Below, in pieces: positions 34,301-47,771 of a DNA stretch of 64,000 nt. How positions within the stretch are numbered: the first letter of the stretch is position 1; each line of letters starts with the position of its first letter. The position numbers and the translations under genes were made by a program. Below the pieces are notes generated by a model, which ran no database searches, was not told where the DNA came from, and worked only from the letters and a program-made list of their open reading frames with translations. This DNA is from Puffinus mauretanicus (lineage: Eukaryota; Chordata; Aves; Procellariiformes; Procellariidae), in contig JAJKFH010001934.1 in assembly GCA_023333565.1 (NCBI GenBank), positions 1 through 64,000 on the forward strand. The letters are read 5' to 3'.

Positions 34301-35756
34301 CGGCTGGACCCATGATCTCCAAAAGGCTTCGGAATTGCTTTCTTGCATGACCCTGACAGAGAGTTAAGTCCAAATTAAAATACACATCTGTAGCATCGGG
34401 GGTATTTGTTTCTAGATTTCCACGATATGCTTATATTCTATGTAAGGTAATATAAAACAGCAATAAAACCTAGGTCACCTAGTTCAAGTTCACCATTTTC
34501 TCCCGCTGCCAGTACTCTATCTGTAGTGAGCAGCCTGGGAATTCATAGGGTTAGTGAGAAGAAACATTTTCTTAAAATTAACTAATGAATTATAACCACA
34601 AAATTACGGGAAAAGACGTAGGTTAGGTCTGATATAACTGACGGGCAACTCAGTTCACACACAAGATGTTTTTAGGCACACAAACTCCCCTCCTTAGGTG
34701 GAAGGGAGGAGGAAGCAAAGGCAATACCAGCATTTTCTGCTACTCAAGTCCCTGTGTAAAAAGTACGGTCACCCTGCTAGAAAAAGCACCTCTTCAAACC
34801 GACTGCAGCGCTGCCCTGAACAGGCCAAAGACGACCGAAGCGCCTGGTGTTTTTTCTTTTTTAAACACACTCTCAGCATGAATTGAAGAAATCAGCAAAG
34901 CGGAGTTTCACCACCGCTCAGCGCTGACCACACAGATGTGTCTCAGTGGGGCACCGGCTCTGCGCTCCCAGAAGCGGGAAGCCAAGCAACCGTTCTGCCC
35001 CGGCTTTGCATCCCTTTGTGCAAGTCTCCTTTGGCAGACTTGGCGAAGCAGTCCAGGAGATTTGAGGAAGGTAAAGGCAGCTTTTAAAATAAAAAAAAGT
35101 CCCTCCTCACATTGCACCCAAGGCACTCCACAGCCCTAGAGCCAGGAAGCGCACCCCACGCAGGGTAGTCTGGAAATAATACTAGGGGGTCAGAGGGGAA
35201 AGAATTGTGCACCGTTGCCAAAACCTGATTATTTGACAGTGGGATGCAGAAGAGAACAGACATTTAAAGCCCATTTTCTTGCAGCACTACCAGTGTTCAC
35301 TGGAAAGGAAGAGCCATCAGATCAACTGTCTGCTGTTGCAATGAGAAAACTAGCTGAAAATGTCCTTCATCTGAAAGGCCACGCGGCCACAACAGGATCA
35401 TCCATCTTTACTTTAAAAATCCCTCAGGATGGAGGGTTTTTATGTGCTCTGCCTGGTGGCATCGAGAACCTGGAGGTTTAGCTCTCTTTTAAATAAGCAA
35501 CCGTTACACCCCCTCCAGCTAAATCCCAACACCGCATCCTCAGTGTCCGTGAGGAGACCGTTTGGAAAGGCAGAGCACAAAGTCCTGCCAAAGCCGGAGG
35601 GGAAGGGAGAAGGGAGATATGCTGCTGGTTGTCTGAAAACCCTTGGCACATCTTTGGTTATGGGATGAAAAAGGAAGTGGTGGAAGGTTTGGCCACCTGA
35701 TTCTTTAAGAAGATGTTAACCCAGCAGAGAAGGGAAAGAAGGGGACGGGACTGTGG
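31310..35756 (-). other. WASF2: Probable long 3' UTR of WASF2
   Basis: From the WASF2 stop codon down to two candidate ends: AATAAA (minus strand) at 31,668-31,673 and GATAAA at 31,326-31,331. A UTR of about 4.1-4.4 kb fits the long 3' UTR of mammalian WASF2. The distal part has long T/A runs (31,375-31,395 and 31,730-31,768) and AU-rich stretches (31,960-32,110). Which end is used cannot be told from sequence. Confidence 0.5.
31668..31673 (-). other. Candidate poly(A) signal for WASF2
   Basis: TTTATT on the + strand, AATAAA on the minus strand, lies about 4.1 kb 3' of the WASF2 stop codon. A second, variant signal (GATAAA) lies at 31,326-31,331. Confidence 0.45.
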
Positions 35757-38700
35757 TTAATCCGACCATTCGTCCTCATCGAACTCCGAAGAGTCGTCCT
35801 CAGAGTCGCTGTATTCCACAGCGATGCGGCGTGACAGGATCGTTGCCACATCATTGCCCACAACGTCCCGCTTCTCCTGTTCCCGCTGCTCCTCCACCTT
35901 GCGGAGCTGGAAGCCTGTAGGGAAGAAGGCAACGGAGAGGATCATGCAAAGGCTTTGGTCACACTGAAACCTCCAAAGCAGCCATCCCTTTGACACAATC
36001 CTCTGAGCAAAACAGCCTGTCCTCTGCCAGCAAGTATTGGACACGCTGTGGGATAACACTGATGGTGACCGACAGCCAAGACAGGCTGGGTGGGCAGGTG
36101 GAATGGGAAGCGAATCGTTTCCGTGCTCCTCTGAGGGGTCACCACCACTGCCGTTCAATCCTCTCGCAAACTTGGACCACACCAATTCCAGCTCTGCCGT
36201 CTCCAAAGGTGCAGGCGGGAGGCATAAAATCTTGTGAGGTTGTCATCAGGGTGGGCAGACACGGAGGGACCACGAGGGACAGGTCTCAAGCAGCGAGGCA
36301 GTCACGCCACTGCTCATGAGTTGGCTCCCACGTGCTCGCCCTCGGATACTGCGGGGTTTTCCAGAGGCAAAGGAGAAAGTTGGTATTGAAACAAAACCTT
36401 ACCTTGACGAATAGCTGAAAGCAGATCACTCCTGGCATCGCTAACCGCAGGCAAGGATGACTTGGGCTTGGAGGTGGAGGTGTCTGAGGGTGGAGGAGGG
36501 GGAGGGGGACCATCCAGGACACTGGAAGACAGAGGCGGTGGGCCAGGAGGCGGCGGTGGCGGAGGGGGAGGCGGCGCGCTCCCGCTGCCCGGCTGCGGCA
36601 GCGGAGGTGGGAGCACGCTGGCATATTCGACTGCTGGAGGGGGCGGTGGTGGTGGCGGGGCAGCAAACTCGGGGTGAGGAGGGAAAGAAGGGGGCGAGGG
36701 TGGTGGTGGGGTTCCCGGGGACGGGAAGCCCATGGGAGGCGGTGGAGGGGGGGCGCTTCCCATCAGTGGTGGTGGCGGAGGTGGTGCCGGAGGGGGAGCA
36801 AAGCCCGGCCTGGCTGCTGAGGGGGATCCGATCGGAGGAGCTGGTGGCGGGTGACTCGGGCTAACCAGGCTGGATCGTTTGGTCCCTCCAGAACCAGAAC
36901 CTCTTTGGTTGTCTACAGGATAGCTGTTGCAACAGAAGGAGAGAGAGAAAGGCGGCTATTAGCTGTGAGGCCAGATTAGACTGTGCAATCTCAATGCTAA
37001 TGCAAATCATCTGTGTTTGTTGCATCCAGACAAAAACCTAAGTTCAGCTTTAACTGGTGTTTCCATGAGACCTCACTCCTTGGTTTTAGTTCCCTCGCAG
37101 TGTTTCTTTTGGACTACACCACCAGAACAAAGGAAAGCTTCTGGGGACCGGCAGAAATGCTATCATCCGTCCCATCTCCCAGGCTGCAAGAACATGAACC
37201 ATCTCACCTCCCCACCAGAGGCCAGGCGTCATGTCTGAGCAGCCTCCTGGCTCAAGAGCTCCTGCAGCAATGCAAGCCACTCCACGCTGAGGTCAGACTT
37301 ACGACACGCTAAGCAGGGATGTCTATCGTGATAAATCGCACAAGGACTGGTGGGAGTGCCAGGAAAGCATACGCTCTGAACACCTGCTAGGAACAGATCT
37401 CTTCACCGGATTCCACGGCTCAGAGCTGGAGTGCAGCAGCCATGTCTCATAGCTCGCCGTGGGGAGTGAAGGGGAAGACATGGAAACCCAACGTGCTTTT
37501 AAGGAAAACACCAATTCTTGAGGCATCGAATCTCCCATTTATGGAAGCTGTGTTATACCAGAAAACACTACTGCCCGTAAGATACTGTAATATCCCATGC
37601 ATGTGTAAAGGAAGCCCTAAATTGACATCTCCTTCCATGGTAAAACAGAAAAATAAGGTACATTTGCCACAGAAATGTCACAGTTTTTAACAGTGCACAG
37701 TGCTGATCCAAGACAGACTACTGGAAATCAAACCTAGCTCCCAAGGTTCTTTAAAACAACCACCAAAACAAAACCAGAGAGGGGAGATCTCTGTGGCTAG
37801 GCAGAGATCTAAGCAACTGCATAAGGCAGCGTAAGCTTCATCCAAAAGCTCGTTTCTGCTCTGCCCTAGAGGAACACGCTGCAGAGTGGAGCACTTGGTC
37901 TCTTTGACACATCAGAAGAGCCTTTTCTGCAGCATTGCTGCTTTTGGGTAAGATGGAGACAAGCTAACGCAGTCCTGTCTATCAGACATACTTCCTCCTG
38001 TTACTCTTGACTCTGTTTTACTGCCTTTTAAAAAAAAGCTACTCTCTTGTTTCACCTTTTGTGTCTTGAGCCACTGCTGGACCATAATTCTCATCTCTAG
38101 AGGTGACTGGAAATCACCATTTCATCCGATACAAAGCAGCTGCCCTGAACTTGCACTGAAGTCTCTGGGAAGAAGTCAGCTGGTGTGCTCAAGTCCTTTA
38201 AATTTAACTGCATCTGCATCTTCAGCGCCCACGTCGTGCACTTGTCAAAGATCATAGGGCAAATGGTAACAAAAAAAGGCGGCGAAAGAAGCCATTCTTT
38301 GCACAGCTCTATCAGGAACCTAAGTCCACAACAGCGTTGGAAAACTCATGCGACGGAGCCAGACCACTAATTGGGACCCCGCTCTTCTAGAAAGTGAAAT
38401 AAGTCTGCTCTAGTTCTCGCCCAAGCCCATTCTCCCCTTCTGTATGGGAACAATGATGGCGGTTGGGATTCATGGAGAGCTGTGCGGGCTGTGCCTCCGT
38501 CCCTGCCTGCAGTTGCACTTCCCCTCCAGACAGGAGCATTCTGGTTCCCATACAACACCCGTTAGGAAGTTATGCTGAACTATCTCAGCCTGTCTCATGT
38601 CATCCTTTTACACCACCTACTACTCCTTGGTGACAGAAGGGATCCCGTAGGCTTACCTAAATTCCACCGGGGGTGGAGGCAGGCTGTCATCTGGGAATGA

Positions 38701-41700
38701 AGGAGGTGGTGGCACAATAGAGTCAGTCTGCGGCGGTGGCGGGTAGCAGTTCACGTCCATGCTTTCGTTTGAACCGATGCTGCCGTTCTGATACACCATG
38801 TTAGAGGGGTACCTGAGTGAAAGCAAGAGAAGCAATTTATTTAAAGAGTTCAAGGCAATATCTAAAGCTCATTTTTCCCCTCACTCACAAGAGCTCTGCC
38901 TCCTGGAAGGGTTACAACAAATAACTGTGCAGGAGTTCAACCACTGAACAGCAGTGATATTAACCACGTGGATGGATCAACCTGCAAGATTTAGAAATGA
39001 GGTTTTCTAGCAGGAATGGCTTTTCCTAGCACAGTGGGACCTGCCTTTAGGTGGGACCTTATCAGCCACCACAGCAGGACACATAAAAAACAAAACCTTA
39101 AAGCAACATTTAAAAAAAAAAAAAGGTCTCTATTTCTCAAAGCATCCTATATGAAGAACCACATACAGCTGTATTAGCTTGCTCTGCATAATTCTTTGGC
39201 TAGAATTTGCCCAGATGCTCTCACGTTTGTTTATTGCTACCACACACCAGAACAGCATGAGCATATATTTTAGTGAACAAGAAAACACCGAAATAAAAAA
39301 ACCTATTTTTCTTAATATTTGATTATAGAAAAAACACTTATAAGAGTGTTTTGACCAACTTGGACTTGAAGGACTCCCAGTTACATTGGGTATCATCAGT
39401 GGCAAAAAAAGAAGAGGCACTCAAAGATGTCAAAAAATAAGCTTGAGAACAGAATATCAAAAAGAACCCAAGAAACAGCAATGCCATTAAAAGCAAGTAT
39501 CCAAAGCTGAAATAGTACTGAAGGAAGAGACCACTCTCACACTCAGCTTTCAATGAGCTCATTTCACTGTGGGGTGGTGGAACCACCTCATTCTTGGGGG
39601 CTCTGGACCTCAAGTGAATTCAAATGCATGAACATGCTTACACGAGAAAAGAGAGGAGCAAGAAAATGGTGCTGTTGTGCTGCTCGATTCCTCTGCTAGA
39701 AACCAAACGTGTTCTCCTATTAAACTAAAAGCAAGTTTTATTTTTAGCTGGAGAGTGTGATTTAAAGAGAGATTTTTCTTATATGAAAGGAAGCTGCAAG
39801 GAGCGAGCAAGCGAGAAGTGCATTGTGGGGAATTCGGTCTGCTTCCAGCCTTGCTGGTGTCAAAAGTTAAATGAATTCCCAAGCCAGAAGTGCTAAAGAG
39901 AGATCTGTAGCTTGAAATACTTGGATGGGGACAGCCCCCGCTTCAACTTTAGGGTGTGAAGAGCCATTTGTGAAATGCAACAAAGCAATCACACAATACC
40001 ACCGAGATGCCACCCCGCTCCTCAGCTTTAGGGCCAGAGGCTAGGTGTGATGGGAAGGGCATCGCGGTGGGGTAGGGAGCCAAAGCTCTCAACACTTCTG
40101 TGCCTACAAGACAGGCAGCTGAGAGCAGACTTGCTACCAAAGCTGTTCCTGCCACCTTGTTCAAACCCTGTAGCTCCCTGATTTATTTAGCAAATTTTAA
40201 ATCAGCAGACGGATTTACTTTGGAGAATCTGATTAGTGGCAGTATCGATCCGCACTGTGCAGCAGATCTGGAGAAGCTGCAGAGCAGGGTGAACTGCATT
40301 ACAATCAACAACGCCCGCCCGCTCCCCCTCGCTGGGGAGCCGAACAGAGAGCCCCAGACTTGCTTACCCAGCAGGACCGTGTTTGTCCTTTGACTCAACA
40401 AATTCTTGTCCCATTTTCAGCTTCTCCCACTCTTCTTTCCGGGTTTTGATTTTCCGCGGATTCACATTTCCTCGGTTCGGATTCTCCTTTTTCTCTTTCT
40501 AAGGGAGGAGGAATCAAACAGAAGCCTTATTTTGCTTTAAACTCCCTGGGAATAGGGAGGGATAGGACAGACCTGTAGCAGTTTCGAGACGATACAGTCT
40601 CAAAGAGGGCCAGGATTTTTAATTTACTTTCCTGATTGCTGCAGGCTCCAAAGATCTCCCATACAAAGACGTTGGAGCACAGATAGCATAAAAAAAGACA
40701 GACAGCATCAGATTTCCCCAGTGCAGCCCAGACATGATGCCATCGTTACTCCCTGGCATGACCACCTTGAGGGCAGAGTGAAAGCTCCGTTTCCCACATC
40801 AATTCAGTTTTTGGCCTCTGTGTCAAGACTGCCAAATCTCACCATCACCTTGCTGGCGTTAAGTGCTTTGGGGTGCAATATGGACACTTGCCCAGAAAAA
40901 AATGGGCTTTAGCTAGCCTCGCCCTCTGTATTCTAACATGCCCTCAATCTCTTTGTTATTCTGATTGAAAAACCATGATCTGTTTTGATATTTAATACTC
41001 CAGTTGCTCAAAAGCTAAATAAAGTATGCTCAAACTGAATCTTTTATGGTGTAAGTTTCAGTGTTGGTAAACATGGGTCCAAATCCCCAGGCAACCAAAC
41101 CAGGAACTCTACCTGGCATTTTCAGCTTAAATGGTTTTGTTAAGCCCCCCGCTTGCCCCTAATTTAACATTAGGCCTGGTTTTGCACTCCTGAAGGGACA
41201 TTTTCTCCTTCCTTTATTCTTCCACAGTAGAATTTATTACACCACTCAACACACTGTGGTGCTGGGGCAGTGGGATTTGCACTGCTTCAACACTGAACAG
41301 ACCCCTATGCAACATCGGAAGTGCAGAAAAGACTGCAACACAACTTTCTCCCCTGCTGACTGCGCCAGCGCTATGTTTGAGGACTACAAATTAAGCCATT
41401 ATAACCATACAAAGACGGTGGCATTTGGAAAAACAGATTAAGGGTACCTTTGTTTTCTTTTTTTAATTAACAAGGATGAGAGTAAACCAGATAAAAACTT
41501 CACTGAATTGATCCCTAAAGAGTTTAAGAGAGCAAACCTGAATTTTGGATAGCAACTTTGGAATCCAAGATTCATTAACGCTTCCCACCTCCTTTTCTTC
41601 CCTGACATGCCTCTGTTGGCAGAGATCTCCCATTTCCTCACCCTATGTTTCCGCTTCTCTTTCATAATATCCTTGGTGTCCTGAAGCATCTTCTCTTTCC

Positions 41701-44700
41701 AAAGGTCAAAGAAATATGAAGGATCTGTGTAGAATTTAAGTGCCTCTTTGCCATCATCCCTAGAACAGGGAGGGGGGGAAAAACCACACAAACAAGGACC
41801 AAGTCACACATTTGTTTGAAGCCCAAAGAAAACGTAAGGCACGACCCCAGATGACAGTTTAAAACTCTGCAGTGAGAAGGTCAAACACGCCGGTCTCGCC
41901 CCTGTCCTCCATTTCAGAGCAGGCAGTGGACCCACAGCCTCACTTGTCCCGGCTCTCCCACTTGCCAGCGCTTTTGCCCTCACACAAACTCTCCATTACT
42001 CAGCACCTGAAGAGCTCAACTGCTCTGAACAATCACCAAGAGAGCAGCAGGTCTCTCACTTCAACTCCCACTTGTTTGTGTTGTATTTTTGGTGTGAAAA
42101 AAGCCTTCTCCAGCCCAAGAACCCTAAATCAGACCAGCAGCATCCTTGAAACTCATGAGCGAGCACACACACACACACACACACTCTCCTCCTACTTTGC
42201 AGTGCAGCCGCGTCTGGCAGAAGACAGCTGCCTCCAGCTATCTGTAATTACTTTTTACCTGTTCAAAAGATATTTATGGATGTGGGCTAAGTCTCTGTAT
42301 TCTGACCCCCTTTACTTCTACTACCTACAAGATTAAATCAGAGCAGGACTGCTCAGGAGAACTGGTTACACAGCCAGCGTAGGTCACATCAGATGTCTCA
42401 GACCAGGCACAGAAGGCCACAGAAAGCATCTCCAGATCTACAGGAGTCTGCTGCACTCACCTGGGTGAGAGCCATTTACAGATGTATGCTCTGCAGTTTG
42501 CACTGCGGCTTTCTGGAAAGGAGCCACAGGGCTACAGAGAAGCACAAGAAAAATGCATCATCTGCACAACACCTAGCATGTTTATGCAGTGCCAGCCAAG
42601 CCTTGCCCCAAGGCAATCACCAAAGTGACAGCAGGTAACCAAATATATAATTTTCTAGCTACGCTCTTTTGTACAGCCCCAAAAGCAAAAAGTTTCTCGT
42701 AATCCAGAGAATGGAGATTTCCTGGTGGATCTCAGTTTAGCAACTTGATTTCCCATTGGAAACAGCTACAGCACGGGATGGGAAATGACCTCCTTGGCAG
42801 GTTGGGAGGAAGAGATACTCCTCTGCAAGGGAACAAGGGGCGTTGCAGCCATACCTGTAAGGTGAGAGAATGTTGAGAGGTGGAGGAGTATTGCAGGTCC
42901 TATAGGTTTCAAGGACAGGCACAGGGAGAGAATCTCTGTCGAAGAGCTTCTGGTCCTGAGTAGTGGAGCTTTTGAAGGCCTTCCTGGTGTTAATGCCTTG
43001 CAGGGAGACTGTAACAAAGAGGAGAGAGCAAGTGAAGAACAGCTTGACCCAGGCCAATGACACTGAAGACCAAGTAGTGAACATCTGATTTCAGTCGGAG
43101 TTCTTGGCATGCTTAGCACTTCTTAAGGTCAGGTTCCTTTTCCCACAGATCTCTTGGGAAACCCAGCAAGTCTCAGATCACGCCGTGCCAAGATCCGCTG
43201 CTGTACAGACACAGCTCTCTCGAGAGTTGCCAATGTGGTTTCAAACCCCTGCGACCAAGACTCAAGAAGTGCACCGCTATCAAACTGCTGAAAAGCGAGT
43301 TTCCACACGGAGACTTGCTAACGAGCAAAGCTAGACTCGGCCAGAAAGGCTATCCACATGAGCAGCACAGTGCTTTTTCAGGAGGGGAGGAAACGGTCCC
43401 TCTTAGTCCAAGAGAACATGTTCCAACACCCATCGCAGCGTCACGCTCGTTTTATGGCCACGAACCAACCATGCTGACTCAATGAGAATCTTTACCACAC
43501 TTGGTCTGCAAGGACCACGCTCCACTCCATTACCTTCTTCCTCTTTGGGATCCAGCTGAGTGACTTTGACTTGCAAGCGGTCAACCCTCTCGACTAGAAC
43601 GCTCATCCGAGAGGCAAAGGTGTTGGCTTGAGTAAACAACTCTCCAAATATGTCTTCTGCGAATTTACCTGGAATATTAAAGTGTCCACATTACCCTCGT
43701 GAGCCACATCAGACCATATTCAGTCTCCCAGCTTGTTTTCTTGAAGAAAGAAGAAAGAACGAACGAACAAACCGTGCTTCTTTTCAAGTTTGTCAGGGCT
43801 GAGTTTAACATCCAGGAAGAAAACGCTCTGTTCCACCAAAACCTGACATTTCCAAGGGATCTTCAAGCAATAAAGAAACAATCGAAACATACTTTCAAGT
43901 CATTATTAAAGAAACGAAATAAAGAGGGCTGACAACACTATACTGGTCTGAATCTGGACGGGTCTGTAGGTCCTTTAAGATTCTCTGCTGTTCTGTTTAT
44001 TAGACAGGCAAATACAGTTAGATTTTTATTGCTCTGGAGAATCTCAAAGGCTCCCAGTCTCCAGCAGGCCTGCCTCCAGGGTAACTGGCACATATTTACA
44101 AGCTCAAAGTACTCTGGAACTAGAGAGCAAACCCAGTCCTTGATCCTAAAGCCTGAGCTCTAACCACAGACGAAAGCACTGACCCTTTTGTTCCTTCAGG
44201 TGGCAGTGTCTGAAAAATTGATGCATTCATGTTTATTCTAAATCAAAACCAAAGGGGAACTTCTCAAACAGGGATATTCTTTCTGTAACAGCTTGGATTG
44301 CCCAGTGGGCTGCTATGACAAACATCATCCATCGTTTGGACTGCGAGAGTGCCTAGGGGCTTGGATCAGGAGCTCGCTGCACCACTTACAAGCATAACAA
44401 AAAGATGTCCTCTGTCCTTAAGAGTTTAAAATCTACACATACAACACGAGATGACCACAGGTAGACAGAGATGGGAGAACTGGAAGAAAATCAAGAACTT
44501 ACAGTAAGTACTGTCTTTTTGTTTGCTCTCAGGCATAACCCAAGACAGGGAGCCCTAACCACACCGAGGACAACACTGATCAGAACAGACTTGGCACTGA
44601 CTGCAGACATAGGCCCGTGGAGTTCCCACTGATGGGAAACATTTCCAGCCACGGCTGCTGAGTACAAGGCTGCTCCCAATAAGCAGTCTGGTTTTGAAGT

Positions 44701-47700
44701 GCATCATCATATGGTCAACAGTTTGTTCTGGAATCTGTTACTCCTGAAGATCCTCTCCCGACATTCAGGAAAGGATAACCCGTTGGAAGCCTAACTTTAA
44801 CAGCAATTTTGGAAAATCTGGTTGTCTGGAATGAGTCACATCAGAAAGACAAGCGCCCCTTCCACAAGGCAACGCGAGGGCATCCCCCAAAGCCCAGCTG
44901 CACAAATACTTCCAGCTATCTAAACTGACATATCAGCTACTTGTTCATACTCCCGTGCAGTTCTCCTTACACTGCCAAGCACGGGGAACCAGCCAGGTTA
45001 AAAATCAACCTCCTCCACCCCTTTTGGTGGCAACGCCAGCTTGAAGTGCTTATAGAAAGCAAATGCTAGACGTTAACTTCAACTGACCTTCTCCTTCCGC
45101 TCTCCTAGGTAATACAGTCTCCACATATGCTCCGTTAACAAGCCCAACCAGCTTTCCTCAAACTCAAGAGAGGGATTTTATTTCTGGAGACCTCAGAGCC
45201 AGGTAGCTCTTGCTGTAGCCAGGTTTCATGAAGCACTCTCCATGTTCAACATCAGCACAAGACCAGCTCTCCTATTTGACCAAAGAGGCTGAACGTTTAT
45301 CTGTGGGATAAACTGACACCTCCCAGCAACAATTCAAAACAGAAAAAGTTGTTGTAATTTGGTTTCTACTTTAATGAGAACTGAAAATAATTTCCGAATT
45401 TCACAAGGAACTGCAACAAGCACTAGGGAAAAAATAAGTGTCTTTGGTTTGCAATGCTGAGTAGTATGTTTCAAGCATAAAATAATACATAAACAGCATT
45501 GTATATACCGGTCTTGACCCTGGAGGGAGAAGAAGGGATGGTGCGTATTCCCTCGCCTGTGTAAGCGCACCTGTACAGAGTTATCATCCAGCACCTCACA
45601 TACCATTCTGTGTTTCATGTACACTTTTAGATGAGGTAAGGCAGAGATTAATTTTTTGGTTTAGTTACTTTGACTGCAAAAGTGCAGCTTACAATCAGAA
45701 TTATCTTTGTCATGCACTGGCAGGAAGACAGACGGCATGATTTAATAGGTCTTTCCATCTTTAGCTTGTGGATTCTATAAAATCACACAGAAACGCAGTC
45801 GACTTATAAAAAGTGCTACCAGCTGTGATAGTAACGAAGGGTAAACTCACTGGAATATGAAAGTTTGACAAGATTTATGTTTGCATCTTTGTAAAGAGAC
45901 TGTGGTGCACTAGGCATGGCTGATTATTCACTTGACAGGGCTGTCACAGCCTACTGAACCTGCTTTACGTTCCTGTAATATTCAACGTACGAGAAGGAGC
46001 GGATTTATTTTTCAGAAGTAAGAAGAGAAAAGGAGGGGGGGCCAGGAGTTTGGTCATTTGGATGTGTACATTCTGTAGCAGTTAGTCTAAATATTGCTTC
46101 ATTTAAAATACTGCTGACCCTAGGGAAGCGGGTAAGAGACAGTGCTCAGCATCTCCTCCCCACCTGCCTCGCCCCCCTCTTACACAGACAAGCACGCAAG
46201 TGTCAGCAAGAGCCACCTCTCCCGAGTTCTCCCTCCAGCGCTCTCCTCGAGATATCCGCGATTGGTCCAGCAGCACGCACCTCCCTCTCCACATCGCCGA
46301 GCGAGCCTCTCTGGGTACCTTCCCGATAAAGAAACCGGGCTGCAATTTGGCTTCCAGCGCTTCACCCTCTCTGACGAGGTAGAAGCAGAGCAGCTTTGAA
46401 TATCTGAGCTGCGCAAAGGAGGTCTAAACCTGAAGGATCTCACCACGGCTCTGTCACACTAACCCACTGCATGCCTTTGGACCGGGATTAGCTTTCTCTG
46501 CCGCTGAGATCTGCACGGCTTTACTGCCTTCTTCCTCATCATTTCACATGCACGAGATGGATTTTACTCACACTCCACAACCATCTTGGCTACAAGACCT
46601 AACAAATGAACAACAAGGGCCAGCGGAACGTGAGCAGAGAGACTGGTCTTGCCTGTGCAGTGACATTTCTACAACCCAACAGAATGCGATACCAACTGGC
46701 AGCAAACACAGGCCCAGATTTTAGCAACAGCCATGGTTTTCACTGCTGGAAAGAGACTGCACCCAAACTTTCCCTGCCACATTCACGCTATGGCAGAAGA
46801 CAAGGGGCTTGCTTTGCAGAGCAAGCAGAAGTGCTCGCAAGACACCATGGAGAAGCTAAACAATACATTAATTTGATTATCAAAGTCTTGCTTCAAGGGC
46901 AGAGGTAGCTAATCAGAATCCAGAGCATTTCAACAGACTAAGAAGTCATCCCGGAGAGACCACAATTAACTCTTCGTTCTTCCTATGGCACGTAGGTCCA
47001 TGTTTTCCTCCAGCCTTTACAAGGCTGTTGGTCAGCCCACTGGAGAGCTGAGCTAGGCACCGCTGCAGCTCGTGCTGCCATTTGAGCGAGCGGCCCCAGA
47101 CCCCCAATACTCCAGAGGCAACGCTCGGCTCAGAGTGGGGACTTTGGGTCTTGCAACGCAACAAACAGCAGGGGCAAACAGGCAGCTTCTGCGTGTGCGC
47201 TTTAATTATCTTTCATTAAAAATAAGACTACTGACACGCTGTAGATTCAACACAGTCAAGCTCCATTTAGTAGCGCGTGCAATTACAGGCACATTCTCTG
47301 ACACAAGATCCCGGCTGCTCGGAGAGCCTCCCATTTTACAAGCTTGAGTTGTGCTCCATCCTTCCATCTGCAGTTTCGCTGCAGCCTCTCACACAGGCAC
47401 GCACACACCTACATCCCCCCCTCCCCATTTTCTCTTAGATGGGAAGGCAGTGGGACCAGGGATATGAAATTAGCATCAGATTTCTTTAGGAAAACATTTT
47501 AGCATTACCCAGGGAAGGCAGATGGGGGAGAAATAGGAACACGAGAGTAGAAAGGGAGCTAAATAAAGAGCACTAGCGACTCCTGAGGGCAACGCGCAGG
47601 CTCGCCATGGTACTCACTCAGGCTGCCCAGCTGTCGAATGACATTTGCCAGGGTGATGTTGGTCATGCATTCCAGCTCGCTTCGAACGCTAGGCAACGTC

Positions 47701-47747
47701 TGACGGCACAGGTGCCTTGGCTCAATGTTCCTCGTTACTAACGGCAT
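35757..47747 (-). CDS. WASF2: WASF2 (WAVE2), WAVE complex activator of Arp2/3
   Basis: Eight coding exons, 47747-47618, 43668-43534, 43008-42855, 41759-41642, 40498-40368, 38812-38657, 36923-36403 and 35914-35757, join in phase to 1503 bp, 500 residues (human is 498). The N-terminal WAVE homology domain starts [20 protein letters not shown] and includes [20 protein letters not shown] and [20 protein letters not shown]. Near residues 180-205 is the basic region ([20 protein letters not shown]), which binds acidic phospholipids. A long polyproline region (about 285-430) binds profilin and IRSp53-type SH3 domains. The C-terminal VCA has WH2 ([14 protein letters not shown]), the central helix ([20 protein letters not shown]) and the acidic tail ending DEDEWSD. 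The protein drives Rac-dependent lamellipodia from the WAVE complex. The start codon lies 24 bp after an acceptor at 47,772, so 5' UTR exon(s) lie upstream. WASF1 and WASF3 are less likely from [22 protein letters not shown] and synteny. Confidence 0.97.
42163..42185. repeat. (CA)n microsatellite in a WASF2 intron
   Basis: About eleven CA dinucleotides in a row, flanked by GAGCGAG and CTCTCCT. It lies in the intron between the exons 41642-41759 and 42855-43008. Confidence 0.9.
43669..47617. other. WASF2 intron between the first two coding exons; little recognised
   Basis: About 3.9 kb of intron with no recognised gene. A stretch at about 44,120-44,172 (AACCCAGTCCTTGATCCTAA, then GCCTGAGCTCTAACCAC) resembles the 3' half of an ancient MIR SINE. 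The part at 46,140-46,330 is slightly CpG-enriched but has no clear promoter. Confidence 0.45.
44120..44172 (+). mobile_element. Possible MIR-like SINE fragment
   Basis: GAGCAAACCCAGTCCTTGAT followed by AAAGCCTGAGCTCTAACCAC matches the remembered tail of MIR-type tRNA SINEs (…AAGCCTGTGCTCTTACCAC). It is short and degraded, so this is tentative. Confidence 0.3.
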
Positions 47748-47771
47748 GGTGGACCTGCTTCAGGCACTGTT
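47748..47771 (-). other. WASF2: WASF2 5' UTR part of the first coding exon, with acceptor
   Basis: On the minus strand, the acceptor CATCTTTCAG at 47,772 onward precedes AACAGTGCCTGAAGCAGGTC and then CACCATGCC with the start codon. The presence of an acceptor shows that at least one non-coding exon lies further upstream (higher coordinates). Confidence 0.7.

Noticed and set aside
36457..36864. Gly-rich + strand ORFs opposite the WASF2 proline-rich exon
   Set aside because: They are the complement of proline codons and have no independent support.
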